Assembly (NCBI GenBank): GCA_965218985.1
Contig: CBDCMP010000007.1
Coordinates: 1,426,001 to 1,490,000 of the forward strand
DNA from: Pseudopedobacter sp965218985
Lineage (GTDB): Bacteria; Bacteroidota; Bacteroidia; Sphingobacteriales; Sphingobacteriaceae
Length of the DNA: 64,000 nucleotides
Reading direction: 5' to 3'
The first letter of the stretch is position 1, and every line of letters begins with the position of its first letter. The notes below the pieces were generated by a model, which saw only the letters and a list, made by a program, of their open reading frames with translations, ran no database searches and had not been told where the DNA came from. The translations under genes were made by a program, and so were the position numbers. This document shows positions 1-8,400 of this stretch, one piece after another.

Positions 1-36
1 ACAATAGCTTATGTAAAATAATAAAGGCACAAAAGT

Positions 37-885
37 TCAATAGGTTTCTAACACCCCTTTAATCTGTTCCATCAACCACATTGGGGTAGATGTTGCGCCA
101 GCGATTCCAACTTTATCCTCTTTGCTAAACATCGCCATCTCCAGATCCTCCGGCTCACTGATGAAATAGGTTGCAGGATTATTTCTTCTACAAACTTCAT
201 AAAGCACTTTACCATTGGAGGATTTCTTGCCCGATACGAAAACAATTTTATCAAAATTCTTAACGAATTGGGGAAGGTCTTTGTCACGGTTGGAAACCTG
301 TCGGCAAATGGTATCATTTGCTCTCACTTCATATCCACGCTCGATCAGTTGATTTTTAATTTCGTAAAATTTATCCGTGGATTTGGTGGTTTGACTGTAG
401 AGTGTTAAAGAGGATGGTAAATCCACATCATCAAGCTCCGCAATATCCTGAAAAACTAAAGCTTCATTATTGGTTTGGCCTTGTAATCCTATCACCTCGG
501 CATGGCCATGTTTCCCAAAAATCAGAATTCTTTGATGATCATCGTATGAATTCTTGATCCTGTTCTGCAATTTCAGCACCACCGGGCAGGAGGCATCAAT
601 CAACATAATGTTATTTTCTAAAGCCAATTTATAGGTCTCCGGTGCTTCACCATGAGCTCTGATTAAGACTTTTTCATTTTTAATGCCTTTTAAATCCTCA
701 TGGGAGATGATGATCAAACCTTTTCGTTTTAAACGCTCTACCTCCTCATCGTTATGCACTATATCTCCCAGACAGTATAAATAGCCGTCTTCTGCTAAAA
801 TCTCCTCTGCCATGTCTATGGCGTAAACCACTCCAAAACAAAAGCCTGAATCCTGATCTATCGTCACTTTAAGGTTATATTCCAT
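37..885 (-). CDS. ispH: 4-hydroxy-3-methylbut-2-enyl diphosphate reductase (IspH/LytB)
   Basis: This 282-residue protein catalyses the last step of the non-mevalonate isoprenoid pathway, reducing HMBPP to IPP and DMAPP with a [4Fe-4S] cluster in the cytoplasm. The three cluster cysteines of the family are present at Cys16 (SGFCFGV), Cys100 (DASCPV) and Cys194 (TICRQVSNR). The substrate-binding histidines His44, His78 and His128 and the catalytic Glu130 (GHAEVIG) are also there. Length is normal for short bacterial IspH. It lies just downstream of a carotenoid gene cluster on the same strand and would supply its C5 precursors. A TAnnTTTG element 17 bp upstream of the start suggests it also has its own promoter. 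The assignment is secure. Confidence 0.97.
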   Translation of the reverse strand: MEYNLKVTIDQDSGFCFGVVYAIDMAEEILAEDGYLYCLGDIVHNDEEVERLKRKGLIIISHEDLKGIKNEKVLIRAHGEAPETYKLALENNIMLIDASCPVVLKLQNRIKNSYDDHQRILIFGKHGHAEVIGLQGQTNNEALVFQDIAELDDVDLPSSLTLYSQTTKSTDKFYEIKNQLIERGYEVRANDTICRQVSNRDKDLPQFVKNFDKIVFVSGKKSSNGKVLYEVCRRNNPATYFISEPEDLEMAMFSKEDKVGIAGATSTPMWLMEQIKGVLETY

Positions 886-901
886 GAGCTGTTGATTTGT
901 A

Positions 902-909
902 CAAAAATA
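902..909 (-). promoter_or_regulatory. Candidate -7 promoter element for ispH
   Basis: On the minus strand the bases read TATTTTTG, an exact match to the Bacteroidota sigma-ABfrB -7 consensus TAnnTTTG. It sits 16 bases before the ispH ATG. No clear -33 TTTG was found at 17-23 bp spacing, so this is a moderate call. Confidence 0.4.
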
Positions 910-921
910 TAAAAACTTTAG

Positions 922-1563
922 TCAGGCTACAGTAAGATTCAAGATAATAAAAAACACGAATTGGCAAATTAACAAGGTCAAAGCTGTCTGATTATCTTTT
1001 TTGAATTTAAATCCCTCATAAACTCTTAACATCAAAAATGCTGCTAAAAACCATGCGATGTAATTTTGCACGGGAATGTGCCCAAAATCCCAGCTCCAAT
1101 AATCGAACCTTATGGCAACAGGTTCCAGTAAAAAATCGAACACCACCAAAATCCCAGCTCCCACAGCCGCTTTGAGATTTTTACTTAACTCCAGGCACCT
1201 ATCCATAACCGATCCCATGCTAAAGATCAATATCATCCAGTTTACCCCTATGATTAATGGGACTTCAAAAATTTTGAATCCTAAGGTCTCTCCATAATGA
1301 TAATGTCCAAATATAACTCCGGTTTGCACTCCGGCGATCTCCAGCATCACACCAACTGCGATGAAGGTAAAAACACCAATCCATAGATTTTTATTGAAAT
1401 CAGTTTGATTGGCCAGGAGTATCAACGCCATTAACAACAGGTGAAAAGGTACAAAAGAAAGAAAAAAGTCAATTCGCCCGGGCAGCATGAAACCGATCAA
1501 ACCAACCAGGTGAAATATGATGATGAATAGAATGGACAGCAAAGGCTTATTTAAATAGCTCAT
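922..1563 (-). CDS. cruF: CruF-like carotenoid 1',2'-hydratase (DUF422 carotenoid biosynthesis protein)
   Basis: A polytopic membrane protein of 213 residues with about seven hydrophobic segments. The conserved stretch DFLLEPVAIRFDYWSW matches the DUF422/CruF family, whose characterised members add water to the psi end of linear or monocyclic carotenoids. The start was set at 1563 because its ATG overlaps the TGA of the upstream glycosyltransferase in an ATGA arrangement, which implies translational coupling; an in-frame ATG at 1587 would overlap that gene by 28 bases. It is the last gene of a four-gene operon with a desaturase, an acyltransferase and a GT2 enzyme, so a 1'-hydroxylated carotenoid that is then glycosylated is the likely product. 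Family call is good; exact substrate is inferred. Confidence 0.8.
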   Translation of the reverse strand: MSYLNKPLLSILFIIIFHLVGLIGFMLPGRIDFFLSFVPFHLLLMALILLANQTDFNKNLWIGVFTFIAVGVMLEIAGVQTGVIFGHYHYGETLGFKIFEVPLIIGVNWMILIFSMGSVMDRCLELSKNLKAAVGAGILVVFDFLLEPVAIRFDYWSWDFGHIPVQNYIAWFLAAFLMLRVYEGFKFKKDNQTALTLLICQFVFFIILNLTVA

Positions 1564-2654
1564 GTATGGATGGTCCTTCCTTTCCATACCAGGGTTTTAC
1601 CAATTGATTTTTTTATGGAGAGGAAAGCGATGAAAAACAAAGAGATCATTTGCAGGATATGAAGAAATATATTCATTAAAACATTTTGCCCGGACAATAA
1701 TGAAATCATTATTCTGCTGAAGATGATTAAAATTAAAGCGAAATAAAACAATTGGAAATTTAAGAATAAAAGGATGAGGACTGGCCCGAACAACACCAGT
1801 GTCAAATAGGTGATCAAGCCAAGAACACTTCCTCCAAAACCAGCCAGCAAATTTTTACTGAACCCGTTCAACCCTTCTTTGTAACTTTTATACATCCTGC
1901 AATAAATGAAACCATTTGCCAATAAAGCCTCTCCGTTTAAGCCTTTTTGCTTCACTCTTTTCATGATCTCCACATCTTCCACCACCTTCTCCTTCACCTG
2001 CTGATGCCATTGGTTTTGCCGGTAATGCGCGGTGTCAAAAAGCATGAACTGACCGCTGGCTGCAGCAAAAGCTGAATTTTTCAACAATTTAACCAACCTC
2101 AGCGGCAGCAAATTCAACAACAAATAATGCATTAAAGGTATGATTGCCCGCTCTCCAAAAGTGATGGTAACCTGATTCGTGAACAAGCTTAATAGAGAAA
2201 GCCTACCCAGCTTCATGCGATAGATAGAATTATTGATCAATCCGTCTTTCACCTCTTCATCCGCATCCAAAAAAAGCAGGTAATCCCCCTTTGCATGTTT
2301 TGCCAGTTGATGGCAGGCATAATTCTTTCCTAGCCAGTTTTTAGGTAAGGGCGCTCCTTTGATGACCCGGAATCTTTGATCTGTTTTGGCAAAAGAGGCA
2401 CAGACATCAAAAGTGCCATCAGTGGAGGCATCATCAAGGATAATGACCTCTAAATGTTGGTAATCCTGAACTTTTAGAGACTCCAAAAGATTTAAAATAT
2501 CTTCAGATTCATCCCTCGCAGGAATAAGCACGGATACCGGATCATTGAAAATATGAGGAGACCTGGTCAGTTTAGGATTAGATATGAAGTTGAAAAGGGT
2601 GACAGTAAACCTCAAAATGAGAAAAAAGAAGATGATGTAGAAAAAATAAATCAT
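1560..2654 (-). CDS. Membrane GT2 glycosyltransferase, probably carotenoid glycosyltransferase (CruG/CruC-like role)
   Basis: The 364-residue protein has an N-terminal membrane segment (about residues 1-22), a GT2 domain (about 40-240) and three to four C-terminal membrane segments. Visible GT-A motifs are SVLIPARDE at the domain start, the nucleotide-binding DDAS, and the metal-binding LDADEE. The topology matches the CruG and CrtQ type of membrane-bound carotenoid glycosyltransferases. Its start lies one base after the upstream acyltransferase stop, and its stop overlaps the cruF start, so the genes are probably co-translated. In this setting the likely acceptor is the 1'-OH made by CruF and the donor a nucleotide sugar. 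Substrate is inferred from context only; another glycolipid is possible. Confidence 0.78.
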   Translation of the reverse strand: MIYFFYIIFFFLILRFTVTLFNFISNPKLTRSPHIFNDPVSVLIPARDESEDILNLLESLKVQDYQHLEVIILDDASTDGTFDVCASFAKTDQRFRVIKGAPLPKNWLGKNYACHQLAKHAKGDYLLFLDADEEVKDGLINNSIYRMKLGRLSLLSLFTNQVTITFGERAIIPLMHYLLLNLLPLRLVKLLKNSAFAAASGQFMLFDTAHYRQNQWHQQVKEKVVEDVEIMKRVKQKGLNGEALLANGFIYCRMYKSYKEGLNGFSKNLLAGFGGSVLGLITYLTLVLFGPVLILLFLNFQLFYFALILIIFSRIMISLLSGQNVLMNIFLHILQMISLFFIAFLSIKKSIGKTLVWKGRTIHT

Positions 2655-2655
2655 A

Positions 2656-3279
2656 TTAAACCTTTACCTCCGACTGTTTTTTTAACGCCCTTTCATAATG
2701 TTTGTTAAAGGCACTTTTCAAAACCTGCAAACTTGAATAAGAAGATGCATTCCACTTTTCCAAATGAATATTCACTGTTGGCCTACGTTGATCAAAATAA
2801 TCAGTCAAAACTGCTGCGAACATCAACTGGAATTTTTTCTTGGAAAATGAAATCATCCTTCCGACGCCCTTTTCAAAATTAATCTCAGAGACATAAGAGG
2901 AATGAAGCTCTCCCTGTGGAAAAATGAGCACCAGGTTAGCCGGATCATCTAATAATTCCCCCGCATATTCTAATGATTCCATCAAACTTCTGCTGTTCTT
3001 TTGAACACTAAAAGCCCCCAAATATTTTAAGAATTTAACTTTTTCTGCTGTATCCTGCAAGATCATCACATGAAAATTCTTTTTGAAATAAAGCTTATTA
3101 AGTTGAAATAACAGGAAACCATCCCACCAGCTGGAATGATTGGCCAGTAATAAAATGGCTTCGTCTTTCAAGAACACTTCTTCATTGAATTCAAATGCAT
3201 GAAAATCCCTGCTGATGATCCTGCTGATGTACCAAGAGAAAAAACCATGGATGATGCTATTTGACTTTGGCTTTATCAT
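2656..3279 (-). CDS. PlsC-family acyltransferase, probably carotenoid glycoside acyltransferase
   Basis: The 207-residue protein belongs to the 1-acyl-glycerol-3-phosphate acyltransferase (PlsC) superfamily. It has the catalytic HxxxxD motif (His48 to Asp53, in NHSSWWDG) and the glycerol-phosphate-type FPQGE motif at 120-124. It is encoded between a carotenoid desaturase and a carotenoid-type glycosyltransferase, with gaps of 12 and 1 bases. Known pathways put an acyltransferase next to such enzymes to esterify the sugar of a carotenoid glycoside (CruD in green sulfur bacteria, CrtO in staphylococci). That role is inferred here; an ordinary lysophospholipid acyltransferase cannot be excluded from sequence. 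Confidence 0.8.
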   Translation of the reverse strand: MIKPKSNSIIHGFFSWYISRIISRDFHAFEFNEEVFLKDEAILLLANHSSWWDGFLLFQLNKLYFKKNFHVMILQDTAEKVKFLKYLGAFSVQKNSRSLMESLEYAGELLDDPANLVLIFPQGELHSSYVSEINFEKGVGRMISFSKKKFQLMFAAVLTDYFDQRRPTVNIHLEKWNASSYSSLQVLKSAFNKHYERALKKQSEVKV

Positions 3280-3291
3280 TGATTCAATTTT

Positions 3292-4761
3292 TTAATATTT
3301 TGTTTTCACCATTCCGTCGACAATTTTAGCGGAGAGCAAAGCCAAAGGAATTCCTCCTCCCGGGTGTACGCTCCCTCCTGAAAAATATAAATTCTTGATG
3401 CTATTGGTAAAATTAGCGTGCCTTAAAAAGGCAGCGAACTGATCATTGGAACTGGTTCCATATAATGATCCCTGATAGGATGAGGTTCTCTGTTCAATTA
3501 AAACCGGGTCCAATACATCCTCCTCTTCAATCAAACTCTTCAAATCAATTTTTAAATTCCTGTTTATTTTCCTGATGATGTTATGCTTTGCCTGTTGCCT
3601 CAGCAGTTTCCAATCCTGCCCGATGTGATGTGGCGCATTGATCATGGTAAACCAGTTTTCACAACCTTCAGGAGCATCATCCGGTTTATGCTTTGAGCTG
3701 ATGCTGATATAAACGGTGGGATCCTCATATAAAGTTTTAGAATTGAAAATATGATGAAACTCTTGCTGATAATCACCGCTGAACAGAATGTTATGAAGCC
3801 CCAGTTCCTTAAATTCCCTTTTTACTCCCCAATAGAAGATCAATGCTGAACTGGAACGCTCCTGATTTAATATTTTTTTAGGTTGAACTTCATCTTTCAA
3901 CAAATTCTTATAGGTAAAATACACATCCATATTGGAGACCACCACGTCACTTTCTTTGAATAACTCTTTAGCCACAACTCCCCTGACTTTTTTGTTCTTA
4001 ACGACGATCTCCTCCACTTGCGTTTGATAGTGAAATTTCACCCCTAATCTTTCTGCTAAGTTCACCAGACTTCTGGTGATCTCATACATCCCTTTTTTTG
4101 GAAAATATGCTCCGAAGTGCTGCTCTAAATGTGGAATGACATTTAAAGTAGCCGGCGCCTCGTACGGATTAGAACCATTGTAAGTAGCATAACGATTTGC
4201 GAATTGCACCATTTTCTCATCTTTGAAAAAGGACTCATTAGCTTTATTCATAGATCGGAAAGCATCTATTTTATGAAAGCGCAGAAAAGATTTAGCAGTG
4301 TTTAATCTTAAATAAGTACTTAAGGTATGCAATGATCTTTCTAAAAAAACTTCATGAGTGATGTCATAGATCTCAGCACTTTTCTCAAAAAAGGATTTAA
4401 TCTCCTGACCAGAGGATTTCGTTTTCATCGCTATCTCTTTTGCAAATTCATCCATATCAGCAACTGCTTTCAAGTGAGTGCCATCCTCCCAAAAATATCG
4501 GCAAATCTCATCCAGTTTTTCATATTCAAAAGAATCAGCCGGATTTTCCCCGGCCATTTCAAAAAGTTCATCAATATATTGGGGCATGGTAAATAAACTG
4601 GGACCTGCATCAAATCGGTAAGCTCCCAGTTGGAGCTCTGAAAGTTTCCCCCCGGCATGATCATTGGCTTCAAAAACCTGTACTTCGAAACCTTTTATTC
4701 TTAACCTGATGGCAGTCGCAATTCCTGCTATACCCGCTCCTATAATGATGGCTTGTTGCAT
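3292..4761 (-). CDS. CrtI/CrtD-family FAD-dependent carotenoid desaturase
   Basis: A 489-residue phytoene desaturase family enzyme. The N-terminal dinucleotide-binding GxGxxG (Gly8, Gly10, Gly13) is followed by the acidic FEAND and the GGK turn, and DAGPSLFTMP is typical of CrtI. The C-terminal FAD motif includes FSGGSVHPGGGIPLALLSAK, the signature of the bacterial family. It is the first gene of the carotenoid operon. No crtB phytoene synthase is in the window. Because the following genes modify the end group, the enzyme is more likely a CrtD-type 3',4'-desaturase than the main phytoene desaturase, but sequence alone does not separate them. The start is the only ATG in front of the FAD motif. 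Confidence 0.88.
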   Translation of the reverse strand: MQQAIIIGAGIAGIATAIRLRIKGFEVQVFEANDHAGGKLSELQLGAYRFDAGPSLFTMPQYIDELFEMAGENPADSFEYEKLDEICRYFWEDGTHLKAVADMDEFAKEIAMKTKSSGQEIKSFFEKSAEIYDITHEVFLERSLHTLSTYLRLNTAKSFLRFHKIDAFRSMNKANESFFKDEKMVQFANRYATYNGSNPYEAPATLNVIPHLEQHFGAYFPKKGMYEITRSLVNLAERLGVKFHYQTQVEEIVVKNKKVRGVVAKELFKESDVVVSNMDVYFTYKNLLKDEVQPKKILNQERSSSALIFYWGVKREFKELGLHNILFSGDYQQEFHHIFNSKTLYEDPTVYISISSKHKPDDAPEGCENWFTMINAPHHIGQDWKLLRQQAKHNIIRKINRNLKIDLKSLIEEEDVLDPVLIEQRTSSYQGSLYGTSSNDQFAAFLRHANFTNSIKNLYFSGGSVHPGGGIPLALLSAKIVDGMVKTKY

Positions 4762-4861
4762 GTTTCACAATAATAATGAAATTGCTTATCAAATGTTCAT
4801 CCACACCTTTCCTCCTATTTAAAAATACCTAAAGGAGCCACCTTTACCATCATTATTTAAT

Positions 4862-6262
4862 TCATTTCAGCGAATTCAACAAGCTGTACATCTCTTTCCT
4901 CATGGCTGATGAAGCACCAGAATAATTATTAATGATCAAAGAAAAACAAACGGGAGTCACCCCGTCAACTGTTGAATAACCTGCATAACCCAAAACATTG
5001 GAAATGGTGCCACTCTTCATTTTCATATCATTATATACTGGAAAACTTTCGAAATAAGCATCAAACCACTCCTCTTTTTTCGCAAAGTATAATATTTTAG
5101 CCATAGTGAGAGAGGGCACTCTATCTGTAGGAGACAAGCCACTCCCATCCACCACATTCAATGTCTCCGGATCTATGCCCCTATCTTTCCAAAACTTTTG
5201 AAGCGTTTTCACACCATCAATTGTGGATGCACTTTTTCCGAATCTCCAACCAATGGTCCTTAATAGCTGTTCACCATATAAATTGATGCTTTTTTTATTG
5301 AACCAGTAGATGATCTCCTTTAAAGGAGGAGACAAAATGGTGCTGAGTTCCACTGCTTTGTCGTCTGGCTTATCCTTTAAAGTTCTTGAAGTTACATAGC
5401 CCAGAGCAGTGATGCCATTTTTCTGAAGGAATGTGTTGACATCGTAAGCCAGTGCCAATGCAGGATCAGGGAGAGAAAGTCCTATTTGTTTTTTCAGATC
5501 CATTCCATGCGTCCCCCTTAAATAAATAGTGGAGGTGTAAGGGGCGGAATACGCATAAACATTGTCTCCGGTTCCATAATTCCCCGTGCTCAATTCATTT
5601 TTAATATCCAGAAATGGATAAATGTCCTCCGGATTAGCGATTGCAACAGGATCGCCTATTTTCCTGCCCGGTTTAAAGGTCAGCTCAAATTGGTTCTCTC
5701 CCCAAGTTAAAACTGATGTACCTGCTCCGTAATAATTTCCCAAATCCTGCCAAATCCAACCTATCGGTAGCGACTGGCTGTCCCAAATCTCATCATCGGC
5801 AATAATTTTTCCGTTAATGCGCTTAATCCCTTTTTGCTGCAGGCTGAATAATATTTTATTGAGTACCTGACTTTTTCTAGTGCTTTCCCAGCGCCAGCTT
5901 CCCAAGGTGGGGTCACCACTTCCTTTGAGGATGAGATTCCCATTCAATACCCCGTTGGCAATGGTGCCTGAATAGGCTATCTCTGTTTTAAAAGTATAAT
6001 CCTCACCTAATAATGCCAAAGCCGTGGCAGAGGTGATGGTTTTAAGCGTGGAAGCTGTTGCAACTCCCTGATTTTCATTGGTCCCATAAATTAATTTACC
6101 GGAAGATGAATTTAAAACAGTGAATGAAACAGTGGCATATTTTAATTGTTCATCAGCAGAGAATTTATTGAAGGCTGCCTGGAGTTTTTGAGAAAGCGTT
6201 TGACTTTTTACTGAGCTTATTAAAGCTAAAAATAATATCAATTGAATGGTGGCTTTTTTCAT
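4862..6262 (-). CDS. dacB: D-alanyl-D-alanine carboxypeptidase/endopeptidase (PBP4/DacB family)
   Basis: A penicillin-binding protein of the peptidase S13 family that trims or opens peptidoglycan peptides in the periplasm. The start at 6262 gives a clean signal peptide (MKKATIQLILFLALISSVKS) and 466 residues; the longer frame from 6382 would run into the neighbouring gene, which ends at 6330. The three active-site motifs are present: SxxK as STLK at residues 71-74, SxN as KKSINLYGEQ, and KTG as KSGT near the C terminus. The long insert between the first two motifs is typical of PBP4. It lies downstream of a glycoside-hydrolase-like lipoprotein on the same strand, 67 bases away. Confidence 0.92.
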   Translation of the reverse strand: MKKATIQLILFLALISSVKSQTLSQKLQAAFNKFSADEQLKYATVSFTVLNSSSGKLIYGTNENQGVATASTLKTITSATALALLGEDYTFKTEIAYSGTIANGVLNGNLILKGSGDPTLGSWRWESTRKSQVLNKILFSLQQKGIKRINGKIIADDEIWDSQSLPIGWIWQDLGNYYGAGTSVLTWGENQFELTFKPGRKIGDPVAIANPEDIYPFLDIKNELSTGNYGTGDNVYAYSAPYTSTIYLRGTHGMDLKKQIGLSLPDPALALAYDVNTFLQKNGITALGYVTSRTLKDKPDDKAVELSTILSPPLKEIIYWFNKKSINLYGEQLLRTIGWRFGKSASTIDGVKTLQKFWKDRGIDPETLNVVDGSGLSPTDRVPSLTMAKILYFAKKEEWFDAYFESFPVYNDMKMKSGTISNVLGYAGYSTVDGVTPVCFSLIINNYSGASSAMRKEMYSLLNSLK

Positions 6263-6329
6263 CGCTGCAAAATAAGAAAATCCAATAAAATTTGACTTGA
6301 TTGCGAAATTGAACGTACTGCCACACTTA

Positions 6330-7919
6330 TCATCTCTCAACAAATACAGGAGTTTCAGTGACTTCAATTTGTAATTTCCCATTAATTGTATTTACCACTG
6401 TATCCAGCATTTCATCACTTCCAACCTGTAAGGTGTGTATGATGGCACGTCTGGAATTGCCGAGATTCAGCTCATATTTCGCCGATCTTCCTGTTTGATC
6501 AGGTATGGTAAGCACATACATCTCCTTTTCTCCAAGCTTGTAAAGGTCAACTATGGGGTCTGCACTAATTGTTTTATTATAAAAATAATCTCCAATTAAC
6601 TTTTTGGTCTGAAGCATGTAATCTGCGGAAGGCCTTCTGGAAAAATCATTGTTCAGGAATCCTGAAGAAGAGTACTGAACTGTGCTGTTGATGTTCACAT
6701 CATCCAGCATATAGAACATACACCTTTTTATTCCAATCCGGGCATATAAAAGGGCAGTCCTTAAATTCCAATCCGCCTGCGTGATCTCAGCATTTTTTTT
6801 GCCAATGGGTATAGCTCTTTGAGAGGTATTGGCACCTATGTCATATCCGGTTTCAGTGACCCAAACCGGTATATCATGCGCATCCGCTCTAGCCATTTTA
6901 AGAAAGTCCTCGGCTACCTCACTCAGGTTAGAAATTTCCGGAGCTACGCCAACCGTTGCATCTCCGGCATTTATAAAAGAATCATTCGAATAAAGATGAT
7001 AATTGATGATATCGAAACATAGATCAACCGTACCATCGGCTTTAAATCCCCTATGTTTTTTACACCATTCAATCATCCTGACCACAAAATCGGGATTGGC
7101 ATAAGCCAACCCCCCCATCACCACCATCATAGTTGGGTCTGCTGTTTTAACCCCAACATCCTCCCCCAGCTTACCCTTATCACCATCATAAAAAGCTGAC
7201 AGATTCGCAGCATACTCTTCAGGAGTTTGTTGCGCTTTTTTACCCTTCCACCACTTATCCCGCTCGTTGCCACATTCGATATACTTAATCAGACCCAATC
7301 CGATTTTTACCGTATTGGGTTGATCTCCTGCCCAGCGTACGGCGGTGTTTACCCTAACCAATGATGGCTTCACATTTTTATTGTAACCATACCTTGCAGC
7401 AAGCTGAAACCCTGCTTTCGCTTGCAGGATATAAGTTGCCGGGGCACTCCTATCCAACCCATAGGGAGCTGGTACATTCTCTTCATCTCTTTCATCAACC
7501 GGATAAGACTCCAACAGCCATTTTGGACAGGTCTTCAGATCGATCAAAACATCCATATTGGCCTCCTTCATGCGTTGGTAGATCAAATCATAATCCCAAC
7601 TTCCTGCATGGGACACACTGAATGTATACTCTCCTTCCTTAGGTTCTATTCTCTCCCAATCCAAGTAATGCCTGATACCTGTAAAGGAGCGGATGGCTGA
7701 GAATCTATTTTCATCAACGATTTCAGGAGTATTTTGCAAGGTAAAATCCCATTCAAAGGCATTTACAGCTAAATAATTCTTAAATGGGGGAATTGAAAGG
7801 GCACTTTGTGATGAAATCGTATCATCGGTTTTAGCGTCACTTAATATTTCACTGACATACTTTTCATTGCAAGCCCATAAATTCACAACAACTAAAAGCG
7901 AGATGAGACTATATTTCAT
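6330..7919 (-). CDS. Lipoprotein with clan GH-A-like glycoside hydrolase domain
   Basis: The 529-residue protein starts with a lipoprotein signal ending in LWAC17, so it is probably anchored in a membrane facing the periplasm or surface. The body looks like a TIM-barrel glycoside hydrolase of clan GH-A. An acid/base-type Glu219 lies in ECGNERDKW after a hydrophobic strand, and a nucleophile-type Glu356 lies in VWVTETGYD. The C-terminal part (about 440-529) looks like the beta-sandwich often found in GH39 or GH30-like enzymes. The exact family and sugar substrate could not be assigned. No SusC/SusD pair is nearby, so this is not a standard polysaccharide utilisation locus. Confidence 0.75.
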   Translation of the reverse strand: MKYSLISLLVVVNLWACNEKYVSEILSDAKTDDTISSQSALSIPPFKNYLAVNAFEWDFTLQNTPEIVDENRFSAIRSFTGIRHYLDWERIEPKEGEYTFSVSHAGSWDYDLIYQRMKEANMDVLIDLKTCPKWLLESYPVDERDEENVPAPYGLDRSAPATYILQAKAGFQLAARYGYNKNVKPSLVRVNTAVRWAGDQPNTVKIGLGLIKYIECGNERDKWWKGKKAQQTPEEYAANLSAFYDGDKGKLGEDVGVKTADPTMMVVMGGLAYANPDFVVRMIEWCKKHRGFKADGTVDLCFDIINYHLYSNDSFINAGDATVGVAPEISNLSEVAEDFLKMARADAHDIPVWVTETGYDIGANTSQRAIPIGKKNAEITQADWNLRTALLYARIGIKRCMFYMLDDVNINSTVQYSSSGFLNNDFSRRPSADYMLQTKKLIGDYFYNKTISADPIVDLYKLGEKEMYVLTIPDQTGRSAKYELNLGNSRRAIIHTLQVGSDEMLDTVVNTINGKLQIEVTETPVFVER

Positions 7920-7999
7920 ACGCTGACAAAGGAGATGATTTTATCCATACGGATTCGAAAATATATAAATTAGTTGATCAACAATAACTTGAAGCAAAA

Positions 8000-8359
8000 T
8001 TAATATTGATTTGTGGAAAGCATCACTAAGGTGCAGGCTTCTTCCGTCTCTATGCCCTTCTCATTTGCCATCTTCTCCAACTCTGCATTCTCAGTTCCCG
8101 GATTAAAGATGATTCTCCTCGGTTTGGTTTCAAGAATATAATCATAAACAATTTTCTGATTGTGAGGCCCCAGGTAAAGCGTGATGGTGTCAATATCATC
8201 ATGAATGATTTCAGGCTTTTCAATGGTTTTGCCTGCCACCGCTCCCGTCTTCATTCCCACATTCACTATTTCATGTCCGTGAGCCACTAAGCGTTGTGCT
8301 GCCAGATAGGCATATCTTGATGGATTTGGAGTGGCTCCTAAGATTAATGTCTTTTTCAT
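8000..8359 (-). CDS. CoA-binding (Rossmann) domain protein
   Basis: A small 119-residue protein consisting of a single CoA_binding_2 Rossmann domain. The N terminus MKKTLILGATPNPSRYAYLA carries the nucleotide-loop pattern of the family, and FNPGTENAELEKMANEKGI near the end is the usual helix region. The related YccU-type proteins bind CoA but have no defined enzymatic role. It stands alone, 36 bases downstream of the FAD dehydrogenase gene and on the same strand. Confidence 0.85.
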   Translation of the reverse strand: MKKTLILGATPNPSRYAYLAAQRLVAHGHEIVNVGMKTGAVAGKTIEKPEIIHDDIDTITLYLGPHNQKIVYDYILETKPRRIIFNPGTENAELEKMANEKGIETEEACTLVMLSTNQY

Positions 8360-8400
8360 TGTTAACGGCTAAAATTTCCAAAAATTTAAGTTGGTGCAAT

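Noticed and set aside
1112..1297. Plus-strand 61-codon frame inside cruF
   Set aside because: It is antisense to a well-supported membrane protein gene and has no domain or signal of its own.
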